The notes: generated by a model not told the origin, from the letters alone. 64,000 nt of DNA from Vibrio gangliei (GCF_026001925.1 NZ_AP021870.1:558001-622000); one strand, 5' to 3'; positions 9,581-19,282 are shown, counted from the first letter of the stretch. Made by a program: numbers and translations.

Positions 9581-10000
9581 ATGAAAAAGAGCCCCCTCCT
9601 GAACTCAGAATTGTCTTATCTGATTGCGACTTTAGGGCACACAGATGAAGTCACCATTTGCGATGCAGGTTTGCCTATTTCAGATGAGACAACACGCATT
9701 GATCTGGCTTTAACACTGGGTATTCCTACTTTTTCTCAAACTGTAGATGTTTATCTCAAAGAAACACAAATTCAAGGCGTCATCCTAGCAGAAGAATTTA
9801 AGACTATCAGCCCTGAATACCATGCATCCCTATTACGTCGTATTGAAGAAGAAAGAGAGTTAACCGGTAAAGACATTTCCATTCAGTACATCAGCCATGA
9901 CGCTTTTAAGATTCGAGCGAATCAAAGCCGTGCTGTTGTGCGTACAGGAGAATGCACACCATACGCTAATGTTATTTTCCAATCCGGTGTCACTTTTTAA
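9581..10000 (+). CDS. rbsD: D-ribose pyranase
   Basis: Interconverts the pyranose and furanose forms of ribose so that RbsK receives its substrate. At 139 residues it is the normal length; the N-terminus carries LNSELSYLIATLGHTDEV followed by ICDAGLPI, the family active-site segment, and the C-terminus ends in RTGECTPYANVIFQSGVTF as expected for RbsD. It is the first gene of rbsDACB and lies 60 bases downstream of the RbsR operator. The ribosome site is AAAGGT. Confidence 0.96.
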   Translation: MKKSPLLNSELSYLIATLGHTDEVTICDAGLPISDETTRIDLALTLGIPTFSQTVDVYLKETQIQGVILAEEFKTISPEYHASLLRRIEEERELTGKDISIQYISHDAFKIRANQSRAVVRTGECTPYANVIFQSGVTF

Positions 10001-10027
10001 CTGTCGACGCTCTAAACGAGGCACCTT

Positions 10028-11533
10028 ATGTCACAAGCCATTTTAGAACTGAATCAAATTGAAAAAGCCTTTCCTGGTGTTAAAGCTCTCGACAAGGCGA
10101 GCCTAAACGTGTACCCCGGTCGTGTCATGGCATTAATGGGAGAAAACGGCGCTGGTAAATCCACACTAATGAAAGTACTTACCGGCATTTATTCTTTAGA
10201 TAGTGGCAGCATTAATTACCAAGGTGAACAGGTTGCCTTTAAAGGCCCGAGGGATTCTCAACTTGCTGGGATCAGTATCATTCACCAAGAGCTAAATTTA
10301 ATTCCAGAAATTAGTATTGCGGAAAACATCTTCTTAGGCCGTGAGATCACCAATGCTTTTGGACGTATTTTATGGAATCAAATGCATGATAAAGCAGCAC
10401 AGTTACTGGCTCGCCTTAATGTCAAACGAGATCCAAAAACCTTGCTAGGTGATTTAAGTCTTGGTGAGCAACAAATGGTTGAAATCGCCAAAGCTCTGTC
10501 GTTTGAATCTAAAGTCATCATTATGGATGAACCGACTGATGCGCTCACAGATAAAGAAACCGAATTCCTTTTTAAGGTGATTAACGAACTCAGAGAGCAA
10601 GGCTGTGGGATTGTTTATATTTCTCACCGCTTAAAAGAGATTTTTGAGATTTGTGATGACATTACGGTATTACGTGATGGCAAATTTATCGGCGAATGCA
10701 CCGTTCACAGCACCAATGAAGATGCACTTATTGAAATGATGGTTGGCCGCAAACTTGAGGAGCAATACCCTCGCATTGCCGTTAAGTCAGGTAGCACTCG
10801 CCTTAAAGTCAGTGATTTAAACGGTAAAGGTATTAACAACGTCAGCTTTGAGCTTAAACGCGGCGAAATCCTTGGTATTTCAGGTTTGATGGGCGCTGGA
10901 CGAACTGAGCTAATGAAAATGATTTACGGTGCCCTCCCTTATCATACAGGTTCGATTCAACTTGAGGGCAGCACCATTGCACCTAAATCTCCCCAAGAAG
11001 GGCTTGCTTGTGGGATAGCTTATATCTCGGAAGACCGGAAAGGTGATGGTTTAGTCCTTGGCTTGTCAGTTAAAGACAATATGACCTTATCCGCTTTAAA
11101 ACACTTTAGCAAAGGCATACAAATTCAGCATAAAAGTGAAGTAATGTCAGTTGATGACTTTATTGAACTATTCAATATCAAAACCCCTACACGCGATCAA
11201 ATCATCGGAAATTTATCGGGTGGTAACCAACAGAAAGTGGCCATTGCGAAAGGCCTAATGACACGTCCTAATGTGTTGATTTTGGATGAGCCTACTCGTG
11301 GCGTTGATGTTGGTGCTAAAAAAGAAATCTACCAATTGATCAACCAATTTAAAGCCGAAGGCATGAGCATCATTCTGGTGTCATCAGAAATGCCGGAAGT
11401 ATTGGGCATGAGTGACCGAATTTTGGTTATGCATGAGGGCAAAATCAGTGGCGAATTTAACGCAAAAGATGCAAATCAAGAATTATTACTGGCTTGTGCA
11501 GTCGGTAAAAATGTAAGTAAGGACGAAGCATGA
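10028..11533 (+). CDS. rbsA: Ribose ABC transporter, ATP-binding protein
   Basis: Double ATPase of the ribose importer, 501 residues as in E. coli. The N-terminal half has an intact Walker A (GENGAGKST), [15 protein letters not shown] and Walker B ([12 protein letters not shown]). The C-terminal half has the degenerate Walker A typical of sugar ABC class II (GLMGAGRTE) with [15 protein letters not shown] and [11 protein letters not shown]. In the first Walker B region TDALTD replaces the more usual TDTLTD, a minor change. The stop overlaps the rbsC start by four bases (ATGA). Confidence 0.96.
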   Translation: MSQAILELNQIEKAFPGVKALDKASLNVYPGRVMALMGENGAGKSTLMKVLTGIYSLDSGSINYQGEQVAFKGPRDSQLAGISIIHQELNLIPEISIAENIFLGREITNAFGRILWNQMHDKAAQLLARLNVKRDPKTLLGDLSLGEQQMVEIAKALSFESKVIIMDEPTDALTDKETEFLFKVINELREQGCGIVYISHRLKEIFEICDDITVLRDGKFIGECTVHSTNEDALIEMMVGRKLEEQYPRIAVKSGSTRLKVSDLNGKGINNVSFELKRGEILGISGLMGAGRTELMKMIYGALPYHTGSIQLEGSTIAPKSPQEGLACGIAYISEDRKGDGLVLGLSVKDNMTLSALKHFSKGIQIQHKSEVMSVDDFIELFNIKTPTRDQIIGNLSGGNQQKVAIAKGLMTRPNVLILDEPTRGVDVGAKKEIYQLINQFKAEGMSIILVSSEMPEVLGMSDRILVMHEGKISGEFNAKDANQELLLACAVGKNVSKDEA

Positions 11534-12516
11534 GCAGAACCATGAACCAATCAAATTTACCGGATAAACCTAAAAAAGCATTAATAAGTAAAGAATGGTT
11601 GATCGAGCAAAAATCGCTCATTGCATTGATTTTCTTAATCGTTGTGGTGTCGTTTTTAAACCCGAACTTTTTTACCATTGATAATATTTTAAACATCCTA
11701 CGACAAACCTCCGTGAGCGCGATCATTGCGGTGGGTATGACATTAGTTATTCTAACGGCAGGTATTGATTTAAGTGTAGGCTCAGTATTAGCGTTATGTG
11801 GTGCTTTCGCTGCGAGTTTAATTGCATTAGAAGTTCCTGTCATTGTCGCCGTTCCAACAGCCTTACTTGCAGGTGCCATTCTTGGTGGGATCAGCGGGTT
11901 AATTATCGCCAAAGGTAAAGTACAAGCCTTTATCGCTACTTTAGTAACCATGACGTTATTACGTGGTGTCACTATGGTTTATACCGATGGCCGCCCTATT
12001 TCAACAGGCTTTACTGATGTGGCAGATAGCTTTGCTTGGTTTGGTACTGGCTACACCCTTGGCATTCCGGTCCCTGTTTGGATCATGGTCGTAGTATTTG
12101 CAGCCGCTTGGTACATGCTCAATCACACTCGTTTCGGACGCTACATTTACGCGCTAGGTGGTAATGAGTCAGCAACTCGCTTATCTGGAATTAATGTTGA
12201 CCGTGTGAAAATAGGTGTTTACTCCATTTGTGGCTTATTAGCCGCGTTAGCAGGCATTATCGTCACCTCTCGTCTTTCTTCTGCGCAGCCTACTGCCGGT
12301 GTTGGCTACGAATTAGATGCTATTGCAGCTGTTGTTGTTGGTGGCACTAGCTTGATGGGTGGGCGTGGTCGCATTATGGGTACGTTAATTGGTGCGCTGA
12401 TCATTGGCTTCTTGAACAATGCCTTAAACCTACTCGATGTCTCTTCTTACTACCAGATGATTGCCAAAGCAGTTGTGATTTTATTAGCAGTCATGGTCGA
12501 TAACAAAAACAAATAA
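11530..12516 (+). CDS. rbsC: Ribose ABC transporter, permease
   Basis: Inner-membrane permease of the ribose importer, 328 residues, with about eight to ten hydrophobic segments. Family marks include [16 protein letters not shown] in the middle and [19 protein letters not shown] followed by [19 protein letters not shown] near the C-terminus. The start overlaps the rbsA stop, so translation is coupled. An N-terminal extension of about 20 hydrophilic residues precedes the first membrane helix, as in E. coli. Confidence 0.96.
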   Translation: MSRTMNQSNLPDKPKKALISKEWLIEQKSLIALIFLIVVVSFLNPNFFTIDNILNILRQTSVSAIIAVGMTLVILTAGIDLSVGSVLALCGAFAASLIALEVPVIVAVPTALLAGAILGGISGLIIAKGKVQAFIATLVTMTLLRGVTMVYTDGRPISTGFTDVADSFAWFGTGYTLGIPVPVWIMVVVFAAAWYMLNHTRFGRYIYALGGNESATRLSGINVDRVKIGVYSICGLLAALAGIIVTSRLSSAQPTAGVGYELDAIAAVVVGGTSLMGGRGRIMGTLIGALIIGFLNNALNLLDVSSYYQMIAKAVVILLAVMVDNKNK

Positions 12517-12585
12517 CCTTTAAAACGAAATAATAACCAAAGAAAAAGCCAATGATAGGCTTCCCTACAACAAAGGAATAACAAC

Positions 12586-13470
12586 ATGAAAATGAACAAA
12601 CTCACCACACTGATTTCTGCTGCTGTATTAGCAAGTACTATGTCTGTCTCGGCTCAAGCAAAAGACACGATGGCTATTGTACTTTCTACTTTAAATAACC
12701 CATTTTTTGTCAGTATGAAAGATGGTGCAGAAGCGAAAGCCGAAGCGCTTGGGTATAATTTGATTGTGCTTGATTCACAAAATGACCCGAGCAAAGAACT
12801 CTCGAACGTAGAGGATCTCTCAGTTCGTGGAGTGAAAGCATTATTGATTAACCCAACCGATTCAGATGCGGTTTCTAATGCGATTCGTATTGCTAATCGT
12901 GCGAATATCCCAGTATTAACTCTTGACCGTGGAGCAAGCCGAGGTGACGTAGTTAGCCATATTGCTTCTGATAACGTTGCTGGTGGTGAAATGGCAGGTA
13001 AATACATCATTGAAAAAGTAGGCGAAAAAGCAAAAGTCATTCAACTTGAAGGGATTGCAGGTACTTCTGCGGCACGTGAACGTGGTGAAGGCTTCATGAA
13101 TGCCGTGAAAGGCTCTGGACTTGAGTTACTAGCAAGCCAACCTGCGGATTTTGACCGTACCAAAGGGCTGAATGTAATGGAAAATCTTTTAGCGGCTAAC
13201 CCAGATGTTCAAGCCGTATTTGCTCAAAATGATGAAATGGCCCTTGGCGCTTTACGTGCGGTTCAGGCCTCAGGTAAAGAGGTATTAATTGTTGGATTTG
13301 ATGGTACAGATGATGGGATTGCCGCAGTTAAGCGCGGAATGTTAGGCGCAACCATCGCACAGCAACCAGCTTTGATTGGTGAATTGGGTGTAGAAACTGC
13401 GGATAAAATTTTAAAAGGCGAATCCGTCGAAAAGAATATTCCTGTTCCTTTAAAAGTTATTAACCAATAA
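12586..13470 (+). CDS. rbsB: Ribose-binding periplasmic protein
   Basis: Substrate-binding component of the ribose importer and, in enteric bacteria, a ligand carrier for the Trg chemoreceptor. The signal peptide is [17 protein letters not shown]... ending AQA, with mature [16 protein letters not shown]. The binding-fold segments [36 protein letters not shown] and [14 protein letters not shown] are all present. The length of 294 residues is normal. A strong ribosome site (AAAGGAATAACAAC) and a 70-base gap after rbsC fit the higher expression needed for a binding protein, and an intrinsic terminator follows at once. Confidence 0.97.
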   Translation: MKMNKLTTLISAAVLASTMSVSAQAKDTMAIVLSTLNNPFFVSMKDGAEAKAEALGYNLIVLDSQNDPSKELSNVEDLSVRGVKALLINPTDSDAVSNAIRIANRANIPVLTLDRGASRGDVVSHIASDNVAGGEMAGKYIIEKVGEKAKVIQLEGIAGTSAARERGEGFMNAVKGSGLELLASQPADFDRTKGLNVMENLLAANPDVQAVFAQNDEMALGALRAVQASGKEVLIVGFDGTDDGIAAVKRGMLGATIAQQPALIGELGVETADKILKGESVEKNIPVPLKVINQ

Positions 13471-13478
13471 ACCGGCTT

Positions 13479-13509
13479 GGATGAGAGCACCTGCTCTCAT
13501 CCCTTTTTT
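13479..13509 (+). terminator. Intra-operon terminator after rbsB
   Basis: GGATGAGAGC (13479-13488) and GCTCTCATCC (13493-13502) form a perfect 10-bp stem with an ACCT loop, followed by CTTTTTT. It separates the highly needed transport genes from rbsK-rbsR and should make expression of the latter depend on readthrough or a second promoter. Confidence 0.92.
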
Positions 13510-13607
13510 ATATATCTTTTTAAAAACCTAAAGTGCGCATTGGTATCAATGCTAATTTAGCCCACGAATACCAATATGTACTTCAAGATCCAAGCATAGG
13601 ATATCAC

Positions 13608-14528
13608 ATGAATAAGTTAGTCGTTTTAGGCAGTGTCAATGCCGATCATGTTTTGCAAGTTCCTACATTTCCACGCCCAGGTGAAACTTTAATTGGTAGA
13701 AATTACCAAGTGATTGCAGGAGGAAAAGGTGCGAACCAAGCAGTAGCAGCAGCTAGGCTCGGTGCAGATATTGGTTTTATTGCTTGTGTTGGCAATGACC
13801 CATTCGGCTTGAATATAATCGAATCATTTAAAAAAGATGGTATTAATACTGATTTCATTACCATTGTGCCAAATATACCAACAGGGATCGCCATGATCCA
13901 AGTATCTGATGATGGTGAGAACTGTATTTGCCTATCACCAGAAGCAAATAACGCATTAAATCAAACCTGTACGTCACTTTATGAAGCGGCTATTCAACAA
14001 GCCGAATATTTATTATTACAATTAGAAACACCTTTAGATGGCATCGAATCTGCAGTGAAACATGCTAAAAAAGAAAATAATACAAAGGTTGTGCTCAACC
14101 CTGCCCCTGCTAAAGCTCTGCCTGACTCACTACTTAAACAAATTGATATTATTACACCGAACGAAACCGAAGCTGAACTCCTGACTGGCATTTGTGTTAC
14201 TGACAATCTCTCTGCAAAACAAGCTGCTGATGCGCTACATGCTAAAGGAGTTTCGACCGTTATGATCACTCTAGGATCTAAAGGTGTATGGCTAAGTGAA
14301 TGCGGTAAAGGTTCAAATATTCAAGGCTTTAAAGTGCAAGCTATTGACACAACCGCAGCTGGAGATACATTTAATGGCGCATTAGTCACAGCATTAATCG
14401 AAGGCATGAAAATTCAAGAAGCTATTCGGTTTGCTCATGCCGCTGCCGCGATTTCTGTCACTCGCTTTGGTGCACAAACTTCCATACCGACTCGACAAGA
14501 AGTGGAGTCATTTCTTCAGGCTCACTAA
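13608..14528 (+). CDS. rbsK: Ribokinase
   Basis: Phosphorylates ribose to ribose-5-phosphate in the cytoplasm (PfkB family, about 306 residues). I start it at 13608 (MNKLVVLGSVNADHVL), preceded by AGGA; an earlier in-frame codon at 13533 adds 25 residues not seen in the family. The first PfkB signature is GGKGANQAVAAARLG, and the second is DTTAAGDTFNGALVTAL near residue 245, with the catalytic Asp in AGDTF. NPAPA and PNETEAELLTG are also typical. It lies downstream of the rbsB terminator. Confidence 0.95.
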   Translation: MNKLVVLGSVNADHVLQVPTFPRPGETLIGRNYQVIAGGKGANQAVAAARLGADIGFIACVGNDPFGLNIIESFKKDGINTDFITIVPNIPTGIAMIQVSDDGENCICLSPEANNALNQTCTSLYEAAIQQAEYLLLQLETPLDGIESAVKHAKKENNTKVVLNPAPAKALPDSLLKQIDIITPNETEAELLTGICVTDNLSAKQAADALHAKGVSTVMITLGSKGVWLSECGKGSNIQGFKVQAIDTTAAGDTFNGALVTALIEGMKIQEAIRFAHAAAAISVTRFGAQTSIPTRQEVESFLQAH

Positions 14529-14554
14529 CGAGATCAAAATAAAGGATTTCCCTC

Positions 14555-15574
14555 ATGGCAACAATGAAAGACATTGCACGACTGGCTCAAGTCTCAACTT
14601 CTACCGTCAGCCATGTGCTAAACAAAACGCGTTTCGTAAGCGATGACATAGAGAAACGCGTCAAACAAGCTGCTAAAGAATTAAACTATGCCCCTTCTGC
14701 CTTGGCACGTAGCTTAAAAATGAAGTGCACCAAAACGCTAGGCATGCTAGTGACTACCTCGACTAACCCTTTTTTTGGTGAAGTGTTGAAAGGGGTTGAG
14801 CGACGCTGCTATGAGAAAGGTTACAACTTAATTTTATGCAATACCGAAGGCGACAGTGAGCGCATGAAAGCTTCTATTGAGACATTGCTACAAAAACGTG
14901 TCGATGGCTTATTGCTGATGTGTTCAACCTTAGAAGGAGAGAAAATAGAAATTTTTGAACGCTACCCAGAATTACCTGTCGTTGTTATGGATTGGGGACC
15001 AATGGAGTACGCCAGCGACAAGATTCAAGACAACTCCTTTAAAGGTGGCTATCTTGCCACACAATATTTAATCGACAATGGACACCGTAACATAGGGTGC
15101 ATCACCGGCCCATTGCATCGTAGCCAAGCCTCATTACGTTTCGAAGGTTTTAAACAAGCTTTACTAGACAACAACCTTTCCCTGAATGAAAACTGGATAA
15201 CGCAGGGAAATTTTGAATGTGATGGCGGTTTTCACGCTTATCAAACATTAAAGCAGAACACATTAAAACAGCATACTAAATTGCCTACAGCCTTATTCGT
15301 GTGTAATGACATGATGGCTATGGGTCTCATTAATGCTGCTATTCAAGATGGATTAACTATTCCTAATGATCTTTCTATCATTGGATATGATGATATTCAT
15401 TTGACTAAATATATTACCCCTTCTTTAACCACCATACATCAACCTAAGCATCAACTCGGTAAAGTAGCCGTAGATACATTGCTAAACCGACTACGGCAAC
15501 CGGACTCGCCTCAACAAATAATTCAATTAGAGCCAACGTTGGTTGAGCGCCAGTCAGTATATAAAATCCATTAA
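14555..15574 (+). CDS. rbsR: Ribose operon repressor (LacI family)
   Basis: DNA-binding repressor of the rbs operon, 339 residues. The N-terminal HTH and hinge (MATMKDIARLAQVSTSTVSH, then ALARSLKMK) are very close to E. coli RbsR, as are DGLLLMCSTLEGEK, DNSFKGGYLATQYLIDNGH and GYDDIHLTKYITPSLTTIHQPK. The protein should bind the CGAAACGTTTCG palindrome at 9510-9521 and release it on ribose or a derivative. It follows rbsK after 26 bases. Confidence 0.95.
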   Translation: MATMKDIARLAQVSTSTVSHVLNKTRFVSDDIEKRVKQAAKELNYAPSALARSLKMKCTKTLGMLVTTSTNPFFGEVLKGVERRCYEKGYNLILCNTEGDSERMKASIETLLQKRVDGLLLMCSTLEGEKIEIFERYPELPVVVMDWGPMEYASDKIQDNSFKGGYLATQYLIDNGHRNIGCITGPLHRSQASLRFEGFKQALLDNNLSLNENWITQGNFECDGGFHAYQTLKQNTLKQHTKLPTALFVCNDMMAMGLINAAIQDGLTIPNDLSIIGYDDIHLTKYITPSLTTIHQPKHQLGKVAVDTLLNRLRQPDSPQQIIQLEPTLVERQSVYKIH

Positions 15575-15623
15575 ATACGCTATCATTCTCCCGTTTGTTT
15601 TCTTTATCATCCTGGAGCCATTT

Positions 15624-16724
15624 ATGCCTGTTGGGCCAAAAACCAAATCATCTTCTTCTCGCTCAACGGGCAAAACGTCAAGACAACACGCTAAACCACC
15701 GGTTGGGCCTCGCGGTAAATCTAAAACAAATACAACGAAAAAGTCGACGTCTAAACCAACAGGCTTGCACCCACGTAATCTGCATCAAGGGCGGTATGAT
15801 TTTGCTAAATTAGAACAAGCTAGCCCAAAACTGACTCAGTATGTGATTCGCAATCCACGCGGTGAAAAGTCGGTTAATTTTAGCGATCCACAAGCGGTGC
15901 TGGCTTTAAATGAAGCCTTGTTAAAAGCCTATTATGGGTTAGAGTTTTGGCAGATCCCGCAAGGTTATTTATGTCCACCGATTCCCGGACGTGCGGACTA
16001 TATCCACCACTTAGCCGATTTAATCGCTTCCACTGAAAGAAAAGTGAAAGCATTAGATACCGTTCAAGAAAACAATAGCTCGTCAAATCATAAACATTCG
16101 CTGCTGGATATCGGTACAGGCGCGAATTGCATCTACCCGATCCTTGGTAGCACAAGTTACGATTGGAATTTTGTCGCTTCAGATATCGATCCTGTTTCGA
16201 TCAAAACCGCTCAATTATTGGTTCAGTCAAACAAAAAACTCAAAGGCAAAATCAAAGTCCGACACCAGACTCACTCCAACCACATATTGCATAGCATCAT
16301 TCAAAGCGATGACCTGTTTATTGCGACTGTGTGTAATCCCCCTTTTCATGAATCACTTGAAAAAGCACGCCAAGGTAGCCTGAGGAAAGTGAATAACTTG
16401 AACAAAGGGAAAACAGCGCAACTGAGCAAACGTAGCCAGCCGGTTCTTAATTTTGCAGGCACCGCCAATGAGCTTTGCTGTAAAGGTGGTGAAATCGCCT
16501 TTTTGAAGCAGATGGCGAGCGAGAGTAATGATTATTCTCAGCAGGTGTGTTGGTTTACAAGTTTAGTGTCAAAGAAAGAAAATGTGCCTTTACTGCAGCA
16601 ACTGCTGAAGAAACTTGGAGTGAAAGAGTGTCAGGTATTTACGATGGCGCAAGGCCAAAAAATCAGCCGATTTGTGGCATGGACATTTTTAACGCCAGCG
16701 CAACAAAGCGTATTTTTTAATTAA
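15624..16724 (+). CDS. rlmF: 23S rRNA (adenine-1618-N6)-methyltransferase RlmF
   Basis: Methylates A1618 of 23S rRNA. I start it at 15624 (MPVGPKTKSSS), preceded by CTGGAG; this gives 366 residues. The first 65 residues are rich in Lys, Arg, Ser and Thr, as expected for an RNA-binding tail. The SAM-binding motif is LDIGTGANCIYPI with VASDID after it, and the amino-methyltransferase catalytic motif is NPPFH (near residue 235). It is only 49 bases after rbsR and may be read partly from that transcript, though there is no functional link. Confidence 0.94.
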   Translation: MPVGPKTKSSSSRSTGKTSRQHAKPPVGPRGKSKTNTTKKSTSKPTGLHPRNLHQGRYDFAKLEQASPKLTQYVIRNPRGEKSVNFSDPQAVLALNEALLKAYYGLEFWQIPQGYLCPPIPGRADYIHHLADLIASTERKVKALDTVQENNSSSNHKHSLLDIGTGANCIYPILGSTSYDWNFVASDIDPVSIKTAQLLVQSNKKLKGKIKVRHQTHSNHILHSIIQSDDLFIATVCNPPFHESLEKARQGSLRKVNNLNKGKTAQLSKRSQPVLNFAGTANELCCKGGEIAFLKQMASESNDYSQQVCWFTSLVSKKENVPLLQQLLKKLGVKECQVFTMAQGQKISRFVAWTFLTPAQQSVFFN

Positions 16725-16765
16725 ATAACCTGAATTCAGCTTAAATAGCAACCGATTTCAACAAA

Positions 16766-16813
16766 AACGCCACTTAATCTTTAGCTTTCAAGCAGCTAAG
16801 GTTAAGTGGCGTT
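16766..16813. terminator. Bidirectional terminator between rlmF and aroG
   Basis: AACGCCACTTAA (16766-16777) pairs with TTAAGTGGCGTT (16802-16813), and the inner TTAGCT/AGCTAA continues the stem around a short loop. It serves convergent rlmF and aroG. Confidence 0.75.
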
Positions 16814-16838
16814 GTTCACTCAATAAGTTTTAATTTAT

Positions 16839-17894
16839 TTACTTAGCGGCACGTCGTGCAGCAACCGCATCCGCAAGTTGGCGCAATACGGTTTCTGTAT
16901 CTTCCCAACCAATGCATGCATCAGTGATACTTTGACCATAATTTGCCGCTTTACCATCAACAAGATCTTGACGGCCTTCGTTTAGGTGGCTTTCAATCAT
17001 GACACCGAAAATCGCATCTTCACCAGCTGCAATTTGGCCTGCTACATCTTCAGCGACAACCATTTGGCGTTGGAATTGTTTCGAACTGTTTGCATGGCTG
17101 AAATCAATCATCACTTTTTGACGTAAACCATTACCAGCTAATTCAGCTTTTACTGCAGCAACATGTTTGGCACTGTAGTTTGGCTCTTTTCCGCCGCGTA
17201 AAATAATATGGCAATCAGGGTTACCCGCGGTTTCAACAATCGCAGAATGACCAAATTTAGTCACCGATAAGAAATGGTGAGAAGCCCCCGCAGAACTACA
17301 AGCGTCGGTCGCAATCTTAATATTACCGTCAGTACCGTTTTTAAAACCAACTGGGCAAGATAGGCCCGAGGCTAATTCACGGTGAACTTGTGACTCAGTG
17401 GTACGCGCACCGATAGCGCCCCAACTGATCAAATCACCAACATACTGAGGTGTGATCATATCCAAAAATTCACTGGCGGTCGGCATGCCTGAATCAGTTA
17501 GATCAAGCAGCAGTTTACGCCCCATGCGTAAGCCATCATTAATTTGGTAGCTGTCATTTAAGTACGGGTCGTTGATCAAACCTTTCCAGCCCACGGTGGT
17601 ACGTGGTTTTTCAAAATAAACACGCATGACCACTTCAAGGTTATCTTTGAGCTCATCACGCAATACTTTTAAGCGTTTACCGTATTCAAGCGCGGCTTCA
17701 GTATCATGAATGGAGCAAGGGCCGATCACCACTAATAAGCGGTCATCTTTACTTTCAAGAATATTATGAATGCTTTGGCGGGACTCAAATGTCGTATTAG
17801 TAGACTCTTCTGTCGCTGGAAACTTCTCTAAAACTGCGACTGGGGGTAAAAGTTCTTTGACTTGCTTAATTCTTACATCATCAACTTGTTGCAT
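16839..17894 (-). CDS. aroG: 3-deoxy-7-phosphoheptulonate synthase (DAHP synthase), AroG type
   Basis: First enzyme of the shikimate pathway: condenses phosphoenolpyruvate with erythrose-4-phosphate. At 351 residues it has the length of the E. coli type I isoenzymes. VVIGPCSIHD carries the metal-binding Cys; KPRTTVGWKGLINDP, GAIGARTTESQVHRELASGL, RGGKEPNYSAKH and DFSHANSSKQ are all present. The N-terminus (DDVRIKQVKELLPPVAVLEK) is closest to the Phe-sensitive AroG, but the feedback amino acid cannot be settled by eye. A TyrR-like box lies about 100 bases upstream. Confidence 0.95.
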   Translation of the reverse strand: MQQVDDVRIKQVKELLPPVAVLEKFPATEESTNTTFESRQSIHNILESKDDRLLVVIGPCSIHDTEAALEYGKRLKVLRDELKDNLEVVMRVYFEKPRTTVGWKGLINDPYLNDSYQINDGLRMGRKLLLDLTDSGMPTASEFLDMITPQYVGDLISWGAIGARTTESQVHRELASGLSCPVGFKNGTDGNIKIATDACSSAGASHHFLSVTKFGHSAIVETAGNPDCHIILRGGKEPNYSAKHVAAVKAELAGNGLRQKVMIDFSHANSSKQFQRQMVVAEDVAGQIAAGEDAIFGVMIESHLNEGRQDLVDGKAANYGQSITDACIGWEDTETVLRQLADAVAARRAAK

Positions 17895-17991
17895 AACGAC
17901 ATTATCCTTATCTTATGTGCATTCTAAGCTGAGTATTGTGTCTTACAAAAAACACACCTCAGTTAAAACTTGTTAAATTTCTCTTCCTTGC

Positions 17992-18009
17992 TGTTAACTT
18001 ATCCTTACA
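17992..18009. promoter_or_regulatory. Putative TyrR box upstream of aroG
   Basis: Read on the minus strand, TGTAAG-N6-TTAACA matches the TyrR consensus TGTAAA-N6-TTTACA at 10 of 12 positions, including the paired G and C separated by 14 bases. It lies about 100 bases before the aroG start. The match and the gene identity support each other; there is no direct proof. Confidence 0.6.
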
Positions 18010-18071
18010 AAAACAGAACTTCAATCATTAATTCGCTATAAAGCCCATATTTCCCTATTTTTCTTACAAGA

Positions 18072-18101
18072 AACAAAAATGCAGCGGCGAACCACTGCAT
18101 T
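18072..18101 (-). terminator. Terminator of the PaaI-type thioesterase gene
   Basis: On the minus strand a stem formed by AATGCAG(T)GG and CC(G)CTGCATT with a TTCG loop is followed by TTTTGTTTC. It starts 20 bases after the stop codon at 18121. Confidence 0.8.
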
Positions 18102-18120
18102 TCATATCAGACAATATTGT

Positions 18121-18552
18121 CTATCGAATGATCATACAAGTTGCTGTCGCATGACCATAAATCTTGCCATCAGAATCTTTTAACGAACCTTCAGCAATAC
18201 CAAGTGACTTGCTTAAATTAATCAATTTTCCTTCGGCAATCAGAGGCTTATTTTGTGGGACTGGTTTCAGCATTTTCACATTAAGATCAATCGTAGTGTA
18301 ATCAATTCCCGCGTCCAGCGCAGAATGAACGGCACAAGCGGTGGCTGAATCGAGTATGGTGGCTAAAAACCCGCCATGCACGCCCCCTAGCGGATTGAGA
18401 TGCCTTTCATCAGCCATTGCCTCAAAAACGACCTTACCGTATTCAACCGAAATGCCTTTCAATGGCATGGTCTGTGTAATTGAAGCCGGCGGTATTTTGC
18501 CATCAAACATAGCCTGTAGCGCCTGTAACCCCGTCATAGTTGCAACTGACAT
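18121..18552 (-). CDS. PaaI-family (hot-dog fold) acyl-CoA thioesterase
   Basis: A 143-residue hot-dog-fold protein. The family motif is NPLGGVHGGFLATILDSATACAV, with the HGG and the catalytic Asp position, followed by YTTIDLNVKMLKP and AEGKLINLSKSLGIAEGSL. Such proteins hydrolyse acyl or aromatic acyl-CoA esters in the cytoplasm, but no paa genes lie nearby, so the substrate is open. It is monocistronic: terminator downstream, inverted repeat element upstream. Confidence 0.85.
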   Translation of the reverse strand: MSVATMTGLQALQAMFDGKIPPASITQTMPLKGISVEYGKVVFEAMADERHLNPLGGVHGGFLATILDSATACAVHSALDAGIDYTTIDLNVKMLKPVPQNKPLIAEGKLINLSKSLGIAEGSLKDSDGKIYGHATATCMIIR

Positions 18553-18576
18553 ATCATTCCCTTGTTATTATTGATG

Positions 18577-18632
18577 TATACCCAAGTAACCTCAAGATGC
18601 GAGTTTCAGCATCTAGAGGTCACTTGGGTATA
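18577..18632. repeat. Vibrio-type imperfect palindromic intergenic element
   Basis: Two 24-base arms (18577-18600 and 18609-18632) are inverted copies with two mismatches around an 8-base loop; the outer ends read TATACCCAAGT and ACTTGGGTATA, and the inner parts AAGATGC and GCATCT. I recall this TATACCCAAGTNACCTC...ATGC type as a common small repeat in Vibrio intergenic regions, ERIC-like in size and fold. Only one copy is seen in this window. Confidence 0.7.
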
Positions 18633-18721
18633 TATGTCAATTATGAAAGAGATCTGACCACTTGGCTAAAATTAAACCAAAAATTGAGACTTACTCAGCA
18701 GGATTTAACAAAATAACAACA

Positions 18722-19273
18722 TTATTCTTTCTCAATCACGAGTGTCACTTGGGCAACTTCAATGCCGTACTTAGTTATACTGGTTCGGTTAATTAAACGA
18801 TTATCGGTGACTAAATACATCCAATCATCAAAATGGGTTTCCAATGTGTCACCTTTGTATGGTAGCTCAACGTAATATTGCCAATGAAATACACTTCCAG
18901 CACTACGACCTTTTGCTACACCAATAACATCCGATGCTTGCCCTTCAATCTTGCCTTCATCATCTAAGGTAATCGTCCAGGTTCGCTTTTGTCTTTCATC
19001 ATCATCGTAAATGAAGTCTTCTTCAATAGTGCCAATATTGTCTTTCCACGTAGCTTCCATGTTGACGACGAGTTTTCTCGTCAATTGGCCTTTATAATCT
19101 TGCACCACACCATAGGCTTTTAAATTGCCATTAAAAAAGGATTTAAAATTAAATTGCGGCTGACTCGACTGGTAAAAATCCACATCTGGCGCACTACAAC
19201 TAGCGAGTACAAAACATAAACCAACTATGGTCACGATCTTATAATGCAATACATTTAATAACTTAATTCTCAT
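18722..19273 (-). CDS. DUF3833 family lipoprotein
   Basis: Predicted lipoprotein of 183 residues: basic start, hydrophobic stretch, and lipobox LASC near residues 23-26. The mature part matches the DUF3833 pattern (FNFKSFFNGNLKAYGVVQD, GTIEEDFIYDDDERQKRTW, GSVFHWQYYVELPYKG, DDWMYLVTDNRLINRTSITKYG). The function is unknown. The start follows AGGGGGAAAGT and lies nine bases after the upstream gene's stop, so the two are one operon. In other Vibrio this pair often closes a cluster with cyclopropane fatty-acid synthase-like and amine-oxidase genes; those are absent here. Confidence 0.85.
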   Translation of the reverse strand: MRIKLLNVLHYKIVTIVGLCFVLASCSAPDVDFYQSSQPQFNFKSFFNGNLKAYGVVQDYKGQLTRKLVVNMEATWKDNIGTIEEDFIYDDDERQKRTWTITLDDEGKIEGQASDVIGVAKGRSAGSVFHWQYYVELPYKGDTLETHFDDWMYLVTDNRLINRTSITKYGIEVAQVTLVIEKE

Positions 19274-19282
19274 ACTTTCCCC

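Noticed and set aside
18637..18710. Plus-strand reading DLTTWLKLNQKLRLTQQDLTK resembling a helix-turn-helix end
   Set aside because: Only about 22 codons, start out of frame, and overlaps nothing conserved; chance cannot be excluded.
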